Shown piece by piece: positions 1 through 7,239 of a stretch of DNA of 64,000 nucleotides (the stretch's first letter is position 1; the number at the start of each line of letters is the position of its first letter). The position numbers and the translations under genes were made by a program. Source of the stretch: Rhodoligotrophos appendicifer (lineage in GTDB: Bacteria > Pseudomonadota > Alphaproteobacteria > Rhizobiales > Im1); contig NZ_VHKL01000001.1 of assembly GCF_007474605.1 (NCBI RefSeq), forward strand, positions 798,382-862,381, written 5' to 3'. The notes under the pieces are model-generated. The model saw only the letters and a program-made list of their open reading frames with translations, did not search any database and was not told where the DNA came from.

Positions 1-128
1 CGGAACCAGCGTAGGCAAACATGGTTCTATTCGCGCAGGCAGCTCGTCTTTGCGGCGTGGCATCGTCAGCCCTCAGTGGACGTTCCCCGAGGTCAACTTA
101 TCCGGTCGCTTATTAACGGAGGTCGAAG

Positions 129-320
129 ATGGCAGACGACAAGAGCAAGACAGACGCAAGTGATCGGCGCATGGTGTCGGCCGAGCAGGACTATGAGGTC
201 CAGCATTTTGCCAAGAAGCACAATCTGACCACTGAGGAGGTTGTCGCTCTCATCGCCATCCATGGCAACGATCGCGCGACTCTTGGGGCGGCAGTGCAAA
301 AGCGCACTAAGACGGCCTAA
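129..320 (+). CDS. DUF3606 domain small protein
   Basis: A 63-residue protein that matches the DUF3606 pattern: a short polar N-terminus, the stretch 'DRRMVSAEQDYEV' followed by a helical pair around 'KKHNLTTEEVVALI'. The family consists of stand-alone small proteins of unknown function that are common in Hyphomicrobiales and often present in many paralogous copies. The start is supported by GGAGGTCG eight to nine bases before the ATG. No enzymatic residues are recognisable. It lies in a region of small and decayed genes, and the next gene is convergent. Confidence 0.8.
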   Translation: MADDKSKTDASDRRMVSAEQDYEVQHFAKKHNLTTEEVVALIAIHGNDRATLGAAVQKRTKTA

Positions 321-325
321 TAGGT

Positions 326-553
326 CTAGGTGGTCTCACTCAGAGGGCGCTTATGCGCCTCCTCGATGATTTTTTTGTTTAAAATGCGCACGCTGCCGAC
401 CATCAAAAGGCGCATGTCGCGGACGATGTAATCCGCCAACTCCTGGTCGCTAATGTCGTCACCCTCAATGTCGAGGCGAAAGCCTTGACCCTGAATGCCT
501 CCACCATTTGAGAAATCTATTTCAAAGTCGAAACACACGCGCTTTTCGGTCAT
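326..553 (-). CDS. Small acidic hypothetical protein
   Basis: A 75-residue protein of unknown function. An excellent ribosome binding site (GGGAGGAG, about four bases before ATG) supports translation. The sequence has an N-terminal beta-rich part (KRVCFDFEIDFSNGGG) and a C-terminal helical part (ADYIVRDMRLLMVGSVRILNKKIIEEAHKR), so it looks like a compact folded domain, not a random frame. No signal peptide or membrane segment is visible. It converges on the DUF3606 gene with a gap of only five bases. I do not recognise the family. Confidence 0.65.
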   Translation of the reverse strand: MTEKRVCFDFEIDFSNGGGIQGQGFRLDIEGDDISDQELADYIVRDMRLLMVGSVRILNKKIIEEAHKRPLSETT

Positions 554-766
554 TGGCTCCTCCCGAAATCGGAGGATAATGCGAGGGGTTGCATCGGTCC
601 ATCGTCAGGGCTGCTCTAGCCATTGGCAAAGCAGTCCATTCTCTTGGCGTCTGTCGGTGAGAAGGCGCGATCTCGCTGTGTGGGGCCAATCTCGGAACGG
701 TGGTTGGGCGGTCTCGTTGCGCTTACTCATCCGGGACCTCTATCATAACCCCCTGAGGAACATGAA

Positions 767-1072
767 ATGCCCGGTCGCAGGGATCATCCGAATATCGAGA
801 TGCTTAGAGACAGAATTGATGGCGGGGGAACCAACGACAAGGTCAAGGGGTCAGATCCCGCGGCTGCGCCCTTAGGAACAGATGAGGAGGCGGGAGGCAA
901 TCCTCCCTCAGAGGCCGAATTTGCGGTCGCGCTTCGTTACGAGCCCCCACAGATCGAAACTGATCCAAGCCGCACCAATGGGCGTATCAATGGTGTAGTA
1001 GGATATGGTCTCCTCACCACGGTCATCGCCATTGTTTTGCTCTCGGCTCTTGCCTGGGGCCTGTCCAGATGA
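767..1072 (+). CDS. C-terminally anchored small membrane protein, hypothetical
   Basis: A 101-residue protein with a hydrophilic, Pro/Gly/Asp-rich first 75 residues and one hydrophobic C-terminal helix (VVGYGLLTTVIAIVLLSALAWGL) ending in SR. This arrangement suggests a single-pass, tail-anchored inner-membrane protein with the soluble part in the cytoplasm. GAGGA lies about ten bases before the ATG. There is no known domain. Small proteins of this layout occur in Methylobacteriaceae-type genomes, but the function is unknown. Confidence 0.6.
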   Translation: MPGRRDHPNIEMLRDRIDGGGTNDKVKGSDPAAAPLGTDEEAGGNPPSEAEFAVALRYEPPQIETDPSRTNGRINGVVGYGLLTTVIAIVLLSALAWGLSR

Positions 1073-1269
1073 GAGCGAGTATTTTCCGGTCTCAGCCGGC
1101 CTTGAGTGTCTTACCATTCTCAGGGGGCGGGCTTCGGTGCAGCGGCAAGGAGCAGGCTTGCCCGGCACCACGAGGATCTCGGGCTCTGCTGCATGTTCTT
1201 CGCAAACTCTTGTTCATAGGCATCACCAGGCCAGCACGCGGCCGAGCGTTGAGAGGATGAAGGCTAGAA

Positions 1270-1597
1270 TCACGGCGTGCGTCCCTCTCGATCGTCCCTC
1301 AGCCGCGTCAGCAACGAGCGGCCGGCGAAGACCATCACCCCCGCCCCATGCCGACCATGATGCGGGGCAAGCCAGGGCCCGACGATATTGGATATCTCCC
1401 GCAACACGGACACCACCTGCTCCACCACGCCACGTCTCCTGCGCCTGGTCGAGCAGCGGCTTGGCGCGCGAGACGATGCCGGTGCCCACCGCGACAGCCC
1501 CAGTGGTAAGGCCTCGATTGCTGTTCTTCACGATCTTTGAGGCGATCGGCGCTCCCGTCGCCCGTTCCGGAACAATGGGCCTGGGCTTCGCTGTCAC
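1270..1597 (-). pseudogene. Frameshifted hypothetical gene
   Basis: The first half reads well in one frame from a GTG at 1597 (PRPIVPERATGAPIASKIV ... SRAKPLLDQAQETWRG). At about 1426 sensible coding jumps to another frame that continues as VEQVVSVLREISNIVGPWL and ends at a TGA at 1270-1272. The two halves together give a coherent, mildly amphipathic protein of about 109 residues, whereas the uninterrupted frame turns into Gly/Arg-rich low-quality sequence after the shift. A one-base loss or two-base gain near 1426 explains this. A sequencing error cannot be excluded. The family is not recognised. Confidence 0.55.
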
Positions 1598-1860
1598 GAA
1601 CAGCGCCTGAATGTTGGCGTCATCCGATCGGCAGTGATCGGCAGCGGCTCGACCGCCCCCGCTTCACCGCAACCGGCCAACGATAACCCAGTAGATCCTT
1701 CGTGGAATAGGGCAGGCACAGGAAGCACCAGCAGAGGCAGGCAAACGAAGGCTACCGCCGCCACCCCTAGGCCGGCAGGCCAATGCGTTTGGTCATATTC
1801 GGACTCACTCGCTGTTGAGAATGTGAACTAGGGTTGTCGACTCAGGCCAAAGGAGCAACG

Positions 1861-2049
1861 ATGCTGCTGTTGATGGTGTTTGTGGCGTGCGGGCTGTTTG
1901 CTGCGGCCATGGGGTTTCTCTGGGTTCTGGATCGCAGACGACGTCATCGGGAGCGCTCGCCTAACTTCCGAAGACGAAGGAACCGTACGCGCGAACCGCT
2001 TATAAAGGTCAATCAGCCTGGAGAACGGCCGGAGGATCCTGACATCTAA
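1861..2049 (+). CDS. Small single-pass membrane protein, hypothetical
   Basis: A 62-residue protein: an N-terminal hydrophobic helix (MLLLMVFVACGLFAAAMGFLWVL) followed at once by a strongly basic tail rich in Arg (DRRRRHRERS, RRRRNRTRE). This predicts an N-out, C-in single-span inner-membrane protein. The ATG at 1861 is preferred over an upstream in-frame ATG because AAAGGAGC sits about six bases upstream of it. The function is unknown and there is no operon partner. Confidence 0.5.
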   Translation: MLLLMVFVACGLFAAAMGFLWVLDRRRRHRERSPNFRRRRNRTREPLIKVNQPGERPEDPDI

Positions 2050-2357
2050 ATTTTCAAGGAGTTTCGGCCTGAAGCCACAGGAACAGCAGGGGCAAGAAGA
2101 CACCGACGGTTATGATGGCCTCAGCGTTGATCCAGTGCGCGTCGTAATACGGCCGTTGATCGCGCCGAGGCGGTGAGATGGATGCCGGCTATCGTTCACG
2201 CCTACTCAACAGGCCGAAAAGGGCGTTCTCATACATCCCCGGCGGCCGATCGAGGATGCGATAGATCAAGGACCAGCTGCACTCAGCGACCCCACAGGAA
2301 TGGCAATGCCGACGATGAGGTAATCCGTGCTCATGAGATGGCATTGACGCACAGCCT
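2050..2357. other. Gap with a remnant of a small membrane protein
   Basis: No intact gene is visible here. On the minus strand, between about 2157 and the TGA at 2054-2056, a frame reads HWINAEAIITVGVFLPLLF and a short tail. This looks like the C-terminal membrane helix of a lost small protein, but the frame has no usable start codon because a TAG lies just upstream. It fits the general decay of this stretch. Confidence 0.35.
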
Positions 2358-2537
2358 TCAGAGCAGCTGGCGCATAGGTTGCCGCACGGCGGTGGCGACT
2401 AAGAACTGGAGTGCATGCGCAATCGTCAGGAGCAGTGCGGTTGGCATCGTCACTGCCGCAATCCAATAGAGGACAAGCAGTACCAGGCCGGCCCAGACCA
2501 TTCGGCTCCGAGCAAACTGTCGAAGCGCAGCTGGCAT
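2358..2537 (-). CDS. 59-residue small membrane protein, hypothetical
   Basis: A short minus-strand gene: ATG at 2535-2537 and TGA at 2358-2360. The protein begins MPAALRQFARSRMVW, continues into a hydrophobic helix (AGLVLLVLYWIAAV) and a second one (ALLLTIAHALQFLVATAV), and ends in RQPMRQLL. The ATG follows GGGGCGGTAAGA. It starts 11 bases after the stop of the 74-residue gene on the same strand, so the two probably form one transcript. It looks like a two-helix membrane peptide of unknown role. Confidence 0.45.
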   Translation of the reverse strand: MPAALRQFARSRMVWAGLVLLVLYWIAAVTMPTALLLTIAHALQFLVATAVRQPMRQLL

Positions 2538-2548
2538 TCTTACCGCCC

Positions 2549-2773
2549 CTATATCCGCTCAAAAACGCCCGCTGCGAGACGCTCGGCTTCCACAATCCTA
2601 GCTAACAGCCAGCCAGTGCTCCGCACCTGCAGCTCGGCTGAAGCCATCGCCTCATCGGTGATCTTGCGATGATGCTCAAATGCCCGATCCAGCTCGCGTT
2701 CATGCGAGTAGGTGCCCCAGAGACTGCCCATGTCCTGTTGCCACCATGTCGGAGGCCAAAGGTCTGACCTCAT
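2549..2773 (-). CDS. Small hypothetical protein
   Basis: A 74-residue reading frame with natural composition: an aromatic N-terminus (MRSDLWPPTWWQQDMGSLW) and a long amphipathic helix (RELDRAFEHHRKITDEAMA ... LLARIVEAERLAAGVFERI). It lies immediately upstream of the 59-residue membrane protein on the same strand. It could be a phage- or island-type structural or accessory protein. No family is recognised and no strong ribosome binding site is seen, so the start is uncertain. Confidence 0.4.
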   Translation of the reverse strand: MRSDLWPPTWWQQDMGSLWGTYSHERELDRAFEHHRKITDEAMASAELQVRSTGWLLARIVEAERLAAGVFERI

Positions 2774-2859
2774 GTTGGATCCTCAGTGGGGAGCGAATTT
2801 GCCTTGCCTCGCTTGGGCTAGCCACCGCTGACCGCGAGGGTGTCCATGCCGATAGTGCC

Positions 2860-3179
2860 GTCCAGGACGTCGATCGACTTGGTATTGACGCATACGGGCC
2901 TTTAACCCCGTAGAGCACTTCCATCGCTTTGGCCTGGGCGCGGGTGTTTTCCTCGACAGTCCTAACCACTGAGGCCAGCCATCGGGCCCACGTTTATTGG
3001 CTTCAGCGAAGGCCTCTGTGGTTCGGCTGCTGCTGGCATCAATGGCAGACGCGGCCTTTTGGTTCGAGCGGTGCAGTTGGACGATATAAGCCGCCTGGCG
3101 CCACCACCATCAGAACCATGATGGCAACGACGACCCAGGCGCCGGCCTCGAGTGCCATAACCTTAAGCAGTGCATCCAT
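2860..3179 (-). pseudogene. Decayed small membrane protein gene with frameshifts
   Basis: Three consecutive minus-strand segments in different frames assemble into one plausible protein. First is MDALLKVMALEAGAWVVV with a membrane helix, starting at the ATG at 3177-3179. Next is AAYIVQLHRSNQKAASAID followed by SSSRTTEAFAEANKR. Last is SVVRTVEENTRAQAKAMEVL, near 2900-2960. At least two indels are needed to join them. The layout (N-terminal helix plus an Ala/Gln-rich coil) resembles small phage-lysis or envelope coiled-coil proteins, but the family is not identified. The left limit is approximate. Confidence 0.45.
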
Positions 3180-3268
3180 TTTATCTAGAAGCTCATCTGT
3201 TGTGCGGAAGCCAGAAACAGGCGTAGCGTGGCGACGATGCTGGGAGTTTTAGCCTCAACCAGCATTGG

Positions 3269-3595
3269 CCGGCGGGGCTGGCAATCATGCCTTATCTCTC
3301 CGCTCCGCCGGCATTCATACCGCCGGCAACCTAAGACTCAAGTTGCAACTTATAATAGAAAGCGCAGTATCCGCCGGTCCTGACGCCCGCACGTCCAGGA
3401 CAAGCGCCGGCGGAAACTGGTCTTCCCCCCGATCTCGCAGTTTCCGCCGGTCGCCGCTGGCTACTCAGCTGCGCCCTTGTGGATCAACCCTGAGGTGTAG
3501 TAGCCTGTGAAACGATGTTGAGAAGTCGTGAAACCCTTCTTAATATCGGCCGGCGGAGTTTCAGATAGCCCCCAAGCAACATGCGGCTCCGCCGG
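3269..3595. repeat. Cluster of eight CCGCCGG/CCGGCGG heptamers
   Basis: No gene is seen between about 3180 and 3601. The heptamer occurs as CCGCCGG at 3305, 3320, 3371, 3444 and 3589, and inverted as CCGGCGG at 3269, 3407 and 3550. Two of the copies form a perfect 13-bp inverted repeat, CCGGCGGAAACTG at 3407-3419 and CAGTTTCCGCCGG at 3438-3450, with an 18-base loop. No T-run follows, so it is not an obvious terminator. The spacing is irregular, and the function is unknown. Confidence 0.5.
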
Positions 3596-3601
3596 CACCA
3601 T

Positions 3602-4210
3602 TCAGGTGATCGTTGCTGCCATCAGGAAAAGATCATCCAGTGCGGCACTATCCAGCCCGAGCGCTGGTGCCATTGCCAGAAGCAACGGATGATCGTGCTC
3701 ACGGTCGATGTGAACTCCCACTCGATCTTGACGGGCCACCCCTGCGAAGCCACAAGGGCGTTGACTTGGTCGAGCAGTCGAGCAGTCGAGCGGCATCGAG
3801 CGCGAGCTTTGCCTGCTTGTTCGTCAATACCATCGCCGGGAGCGGCAGCACCACCTCGGCATCAAGCGCTGCCGCAAGCGCGGGAAGATCTTCGTTGATT
3901 GTATCTTGGGCAGCGACCCACACCTGATAGGCATCAGTGACTTCGAATGTCTCAGGATCGTGCTTCTGGAGGCTCGCCGGCGCGGATAATGGCACGGGCT
4001 CAGTAAAGAACCACCCACGCAGCCGATGTGCTCCTGAGCAGCATGCCATGCAGTCCAGGCAGGATGAGATTCGGTCCCGGTTTGAACCCCGGTCTCTATA
4101 CCATAGACCGGGACCGTTTCGGGCGTGCCGTCCGAGTTGGGTTCAGCAACACGCTTGGCATCTTCATACGCCTGCACCCGGGTAACTGCCAAGTCGATTG
4201 CAGTACTCAT
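3602..4210 (-). pseudogene. Hypothetical gene broken by three frameshifts
   Basis: Coding signal runs through several minus-strand frames. MSTAIDLAVTRVQAYEDAK starts at 4210 and runs to WHAAQEHIG. After a shift near 4020 it continues as GWFFTEPVPLSAPASLQKH ... AAALDAEVVLPLPAMVLTN. At 3771-3786 the 8-bp unit CGAGCAGT is tandemly duplicated, which shifts the frame again before DQVNALVASQGWPVKIEWE. A further shift leads to VHIDREHDHPLLLAMAPAL ... LFLMAATIT and a TGA at 3602-3604. The intact protein would have been roughly 200 residues. The family is not recognised. The duplication shows directly how one lesion arose, by slippage. Confidence 0.6.
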
Positions 4211-4441
4211 CACCAGAGTTTCCCGTGCTGCGGGATCGGTGCATGGGATCGCATCCGCCTCGCAGACCGGAAAGCCCGCACGCAGAGACCAGACCCGCAC
4301 TAGCTCGGGTCGCCGTAAGTCAGTTCAAGCATGATATCCCCGTCAGGCCGCGATGCCGTCGTCCGCTTGCCATTCAACCCGCGACGACCACACAAGGCGC
4401 CTTGACGTCGGGAGGACACCGTTAATGCAGAAAAAATGAAG

Positions 4442-5083
4442 CTATGGGGAGGAAGGCCATACGGAATTGTCCCGCGGCGTATCGAATCTATAATCTGAAT
4501 AGCTTTGAGAGAGTATCTCCCTTCCCAAAGCCTGCGCCGCCTTCACCGGATTGCGGGGATCTCGAGCAACTTCTCCGCGGGCGTTACCCACTCCATGAAC
4601 CAGACCGACGAATGGAGAATGGGTGTAGCGCGCAAATTCCTGGATCTGATGGACTATTCCCAGCGCCACTCCCGGATAGGTCTCCTCCGAAACCACTACA
4701 AGCCCTAGCCGCTTGCCAATCATGCCTCGTCTGGTTTCTTCGGAATGTGGGGAACCGGATTGGTAGTAAGTAAATGTTCGATCGAAGAAGGCCTTCAGTT
4801 GAGCCGACATACCGTACCAATAGACAGGCGTGCAGAACACCACGCCATCCGCCGGCAGGAACTTCGTAAGGAATAGCTCGCCATAACGGTCTTCAGGGGG
4901 CTGCGTGTGTCGGGTATCGGGCAGCATTCCGGAGATATAGTCGTCGACGAAGCACAAGGTCGCATGGATGCCCGCCTGGCGCGCTCCCTCTGCTACCGCC
5001 TGGCCCAGCAATGCACTATTACCATCGCGACGTGGGCTGCCCACAAGGATAAGGAGCTTCTGTTCCGCATGATCTGATGTCAT
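4442..5083 (-). CDS. NAD(P)H-dependent FMN reductase / flavodoxin-fold oxidoreductase
   Basis: A 213-residue flavodoxin-like protein. Residues 11-23 carry the first beta strand and FMN phosphate loop (ILVGSPRRDGNS). CTPVYWYGMSAQLKAFFDR is the conserved FMN-isoalloxazine segment of NADPH-dependent FMN reductases of the iron-sulfur flavoprotein/flavodoxin_2 type. Such enzymes reduce flavins, quinones or other electrophiles in the cytoplasm using NAD(P)H. The ATG at 5083 has a weak TAGGAT ribosome site; an in-frame TTG lies seven codons upstream. It stands alone, flanked by long non-coding DNA, so the substrate cannot be inferred. Confidence 0.85.
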   Translation of the reverse strand: MTSDHAEQKLLILVGSPRRDGNSALLGQAVAEGARQAGIHATLCFVDDYISGMLPDTRHTQPPEDRYGELFLTKFLPADGVVFCTPVYWYGMSAQLKAFFDRTFTYYQSGSPHSEETRRGMIGKRLGLVVVSEETYPGVALGIVHQIQEFARYTHSPFVGLVHGVGNARGEVARDPRNPVKAAQALGREILSQSYSDYRFDTPRDNSVWPSSP

Positions 5084-5494
5084 CGAATATCCTATAAGGC
5101 GCAATCAAATGAAATTCACAGCAGACATATCTGAGTTTCCCTTTGTAGGGGCAAACCCCGGATCTCTCACCCGGTCTTTCTGCACGATAAGTTGCCCACA
5201 TGAGGCGCAACCCGACTGATGATTCACGAAGAAAATGAAGAGTATGGTTTGGCGCGGCGATCGCAACATGGAGTTTCAGGAATAACGCACCAAGTACATT
5301 GCTGAAGCGGCTCCTCGGCCTTCATTCCGCGACAGAAGAGCCGCCAGCGGCGTCTTGGGGGCGTTAGAGAAGCGGCCGGCGGCATGACGGGTTCAGATCG
5401 TCCGGTGGGATCATGGCTGGGATGAGGAAATTCCGCACCACGGAGCAAAGAACCGCCACGATCAAGATGCTTTGCTCGGGTTGACAGGAATTGG
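5084..5494. other. Non-coding stretch, nothing recognised
   Basis: About 400 bases between the flavin reductase and the next minus-strand gene. The open frames here have poor composition and no ribosome binding sites. No tRNA, repeat, convincing terminator or promoter was recognised. It may hold the promoter of the flavin reductase and decayed sequence. Confidence 0.4.
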
Positions 5495-5800
5495 CTATTG
5501 CCCTGTGAACGCTTTACCCCCAACGGCTACACGCTCAGTCTTACCCTCTCGGAACACGCATTCACCGACGTATGAAACGCCTGAGCGTTCGATTCGCAGC
5601 CGAACGCTACCGTTCAGGGCATCACCTTGCACGTCAGCTTCGACGACCTCCAATAGGCTAAGGTCATGTCCCGTTGCTCTTTCGATGGCCGATTCACACT
5701 TTGATCGTGCAGTCGCTATCGGACTGTCCTCTTTTAGCATGGCCCAGCCCGCCAAGACGCCGCACACCACGAGAATTGCGACCACTCTCCAACTGATCAT
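5495..5800 (-). CDS. Membrane-anchored or exported small hypothetical protein
   Basis: A 101-residue protein with an uncleaved signal-anchor or signal peptide (ISWRVVAILVVCGVLAGWAML) and a periplasmic domain of about 75 residues. Two Cys residues (in ARSKCESAIE and VGECVFREG) could form a disulfide. The domain alternates a helix (CESAIERATGHDLSLLEV) with beta strands (NGSVRLRIERSGVSYVGEC), which suggests a small folded unit. No known family is recognised, and no strong ribosome site precedes the ATG. Confidence 0.55.
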   Translation of the reverse strand: MISWRVVAILVVCGVLAGWAMLKEDSPIATARSKCESAIERATGHDLSLLEVVEADVQGDALNGSVRLRIERSGVSYVGECVFREGKTERVAVGGKAFTGQ

Positions 5801-5860
5801 TTGTTCCGAAACCTTCGGGGCGCCTTCAATGCTCTTGTTCCCCCATGGGCGCAGATTATT

Positions 5861-6304
5861 TCACGACAGATTTGTCGCGCGTGTCGCTAAGATCACTCCA
5901 ACTTTGTCGGCCGTGTCATAATAGGTGAAGCCGGTACCATTCTTCCTCCGCCCCCTCATTAGCGGCGAAAGTCCGTTTCCGTGCGCCTCTTGTTCGGCTG
6001 AGTTCGCATCTGGGACCTCGAATCCGATGTGAAAGACACCTTCTCCCTTCGTGTCCAAATGAACCCTCTGTGGCGTTTGCTGCTTTCCCGGTTGGCAAAG
6101 CTGGAGCTGGACATTGGGAAGATTGCAGATGCGGTATTGCAATGCCATGAACGCCGCGCGATCGGGAACCTCCAGTTCCTCGTACTCGGTCAAAGGCGGA
6201 TAATCCTGCCAGGGCCCGATGCCGATAGACTCGTAATGCGCTTGCGCCTTATCGATGTCGTGAACGACGAAGCAAATGTGATGCAGCTTATCGAAGTTGC
6301 TCAC
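5861..6304 (-). CDS. VOC-fold (glyoxalase/epimerase-like) protein
   Basis: A 147-residue protein with two beta-alpha-beta-beta-beta modules of the vicinal oxygen chelate fold. LHHICFVVHDIDKA at the N-terminus and GVFHIGFEVPD in the second half resemble methylmalonyl-CoA epimerase and bleomycin-resistance-type proteins. The two module His residues expected as metal ligands are present. The last strand, usually ending in a ligand Glu (as in GVIFE), reads GVILATRA here, so metal binding may be altered. The start is GTG with a strong AGGAGG five to six bases upstream. The gene is monocistronic and its substrate is unknown. Confidence 0.8.
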   Translation of the reverse strand: MSNFDKLHHICFVVHDIDKAQAHYESIGIGPWQDYPPLTEYEELEVPDRAAFMALQYRICNLPNVQLQLCQPGKQQTPQRVHLDTKGEGVFHIGFEVPDANSAEQEAHGNGLSPLMRGRRKNGTGFTYYDTADKVGVILATRATNLS

Positions 6305-6472
6305 GGAACCCCTCCTGACTGGTGACCTTAGGTGTTTGCGAGATCAACTGACACGAGTCGAGGAAGAACGCGAACCGCTACAAATGTGAAGGTCCAAAAT
6401 TGCGCCGCTTTAGACCGGATCTGGGAGGACGTGTCGCTAGAGGCTTTCACTGCCGAACTTCCTGAACCTCAC

Positions 6473-6688
6473 CTAGGCTTCGCTGACTTGGCTCCCCCAG
6501 ATAAAATTCCAACCACTCTGTTCGTTCTGGGCCATGACACTGCACTCGCTGCCCTTTTCTGTTGCTTCTTTTGCAGCATCGATTGCTGCGGCGCAGGCAA
6601 GTATCCAGCTATCAAATACGTCAGACGTTTCATCTTCGACCTGATAACGCCATCCGTCTCTGTCAACCACGAAGAATGTTTTTGCCAT
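6473..6688 (-). CDS. DUF2188-like small protein
   Basis: A 71-residue protein beginning MAKTFFVVDRDGWRYQVE, with an Ala-rich central helix (ACAAAIDAAKEATEKGSE) and a final strand (SGWNFIWGS). This beta-alpha-beta layout, with the helix rich in Ala and Lys and an aromatic C-terminal strand, matches the DUF2188 group of small proteins of unknown function. The ATG at 6688 is chosen over an upstream GTG because AGGAG lies eight bases before it. No signal peptide or operon partner is seen. Confidence 0.6.
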   Translation of the reverse strand: MAKTFFVVDRDGWRYQVEDETSDVFDSWILACAAAIDAAKEATEKGSECSVMAQNEQSGWNFIWGSQVSEA

Positions 6689-7112
6689 AGATCCCACTCC
6701 TGCCTTCGGGGCGGGAAACTGACGGGCAGACGAATGGATGCGGTGTGCAAGTGGGAAAGGTCAGGACGCTAGTTTCGTAGCGTACCGTTGCGGCTGCAGT
6801 TTCATAAGGGACTATGCGGGGTACGATCATATTCTAGCATCATCGGACAGTTGTCTCCCAGCCAGGTTTCACCGGCGGAATTCAGCAGCTGAGCGGTGGG
6901 GTCGAGCGCCACAGTCGTGGTTTCTATGGCGGAAGGTTCGACCGATGATTGTCCGATCTGTTACGTCCGCTTGGAAAGCCGTTTTTGCAAGAGAACCGCC
7001 GGGTACGTTTGGGCCGGCACCCCTTCAACGGATACTTCAGGGCGTCTTTTGCTCGGTTCGCAGACGCCGAAGAGCAGTTGCCGCTGTCAACACCACAGCC
7101 CGCTAGTCAAAC
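6689..7112. other. Non-coding stretch left of the mobile module
   Basis: No convincing gene is seen in this interval, in which frames on both strands have poor composition. Near its right end a degenerate copy of the adjacent iteron sequence (CCGCTGTCAACACC at about 7081) precedes the long inverted repeat. It may hold the left flank of the element's replication origin. Confidence 0.4.
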
Positions 7113-7215
7113 TGTCACCGCTGTCACTTGCGCACACGATAGGCATTTTTTACTCTCTCTCTCTCATTACTATTCCTTCCATCCCCGTGTGTGCGCGCAA
7201 GTGACAGCGGTGACA
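7113..7215. repeat. Long inverted repeat with GTGACA iterons; candidate element origin
   Basis: The left arm 7113-7137 starts TGTCACCGCTGTCACTTGCG. The right arm 7189-7215 ends CAAGTGACAGCGGTGACA. The innermost parts are perfectly complementary over 18 bases, and the outer part carries a 2-base bulge. Each arm itself contains two tandem TGTCAC units nine bases apart. Between the arms is an almost pure pyrimidine tract, including a T-run and a CT dinucleotide run (7145-7186). The repeat begins right after the stop of the primase gene. Iterons plus an easily melted tract beside a primase/helicase gene are typical of satellite and plasmid origins, for example P4 ori. That role is inferred. Confidence 0.5.
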
Positions 7216-7239
7216 CCGACATCACGGCTGTGGTCGATC

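Noticed and set aside
1005..1610. 201-residue plus-strand frame as a gene
   Set aside because: Low-quality Arg/Ser/Pro-rich sequence that overlaps better-supported genes; it is a shadow of GC-rich DNA.
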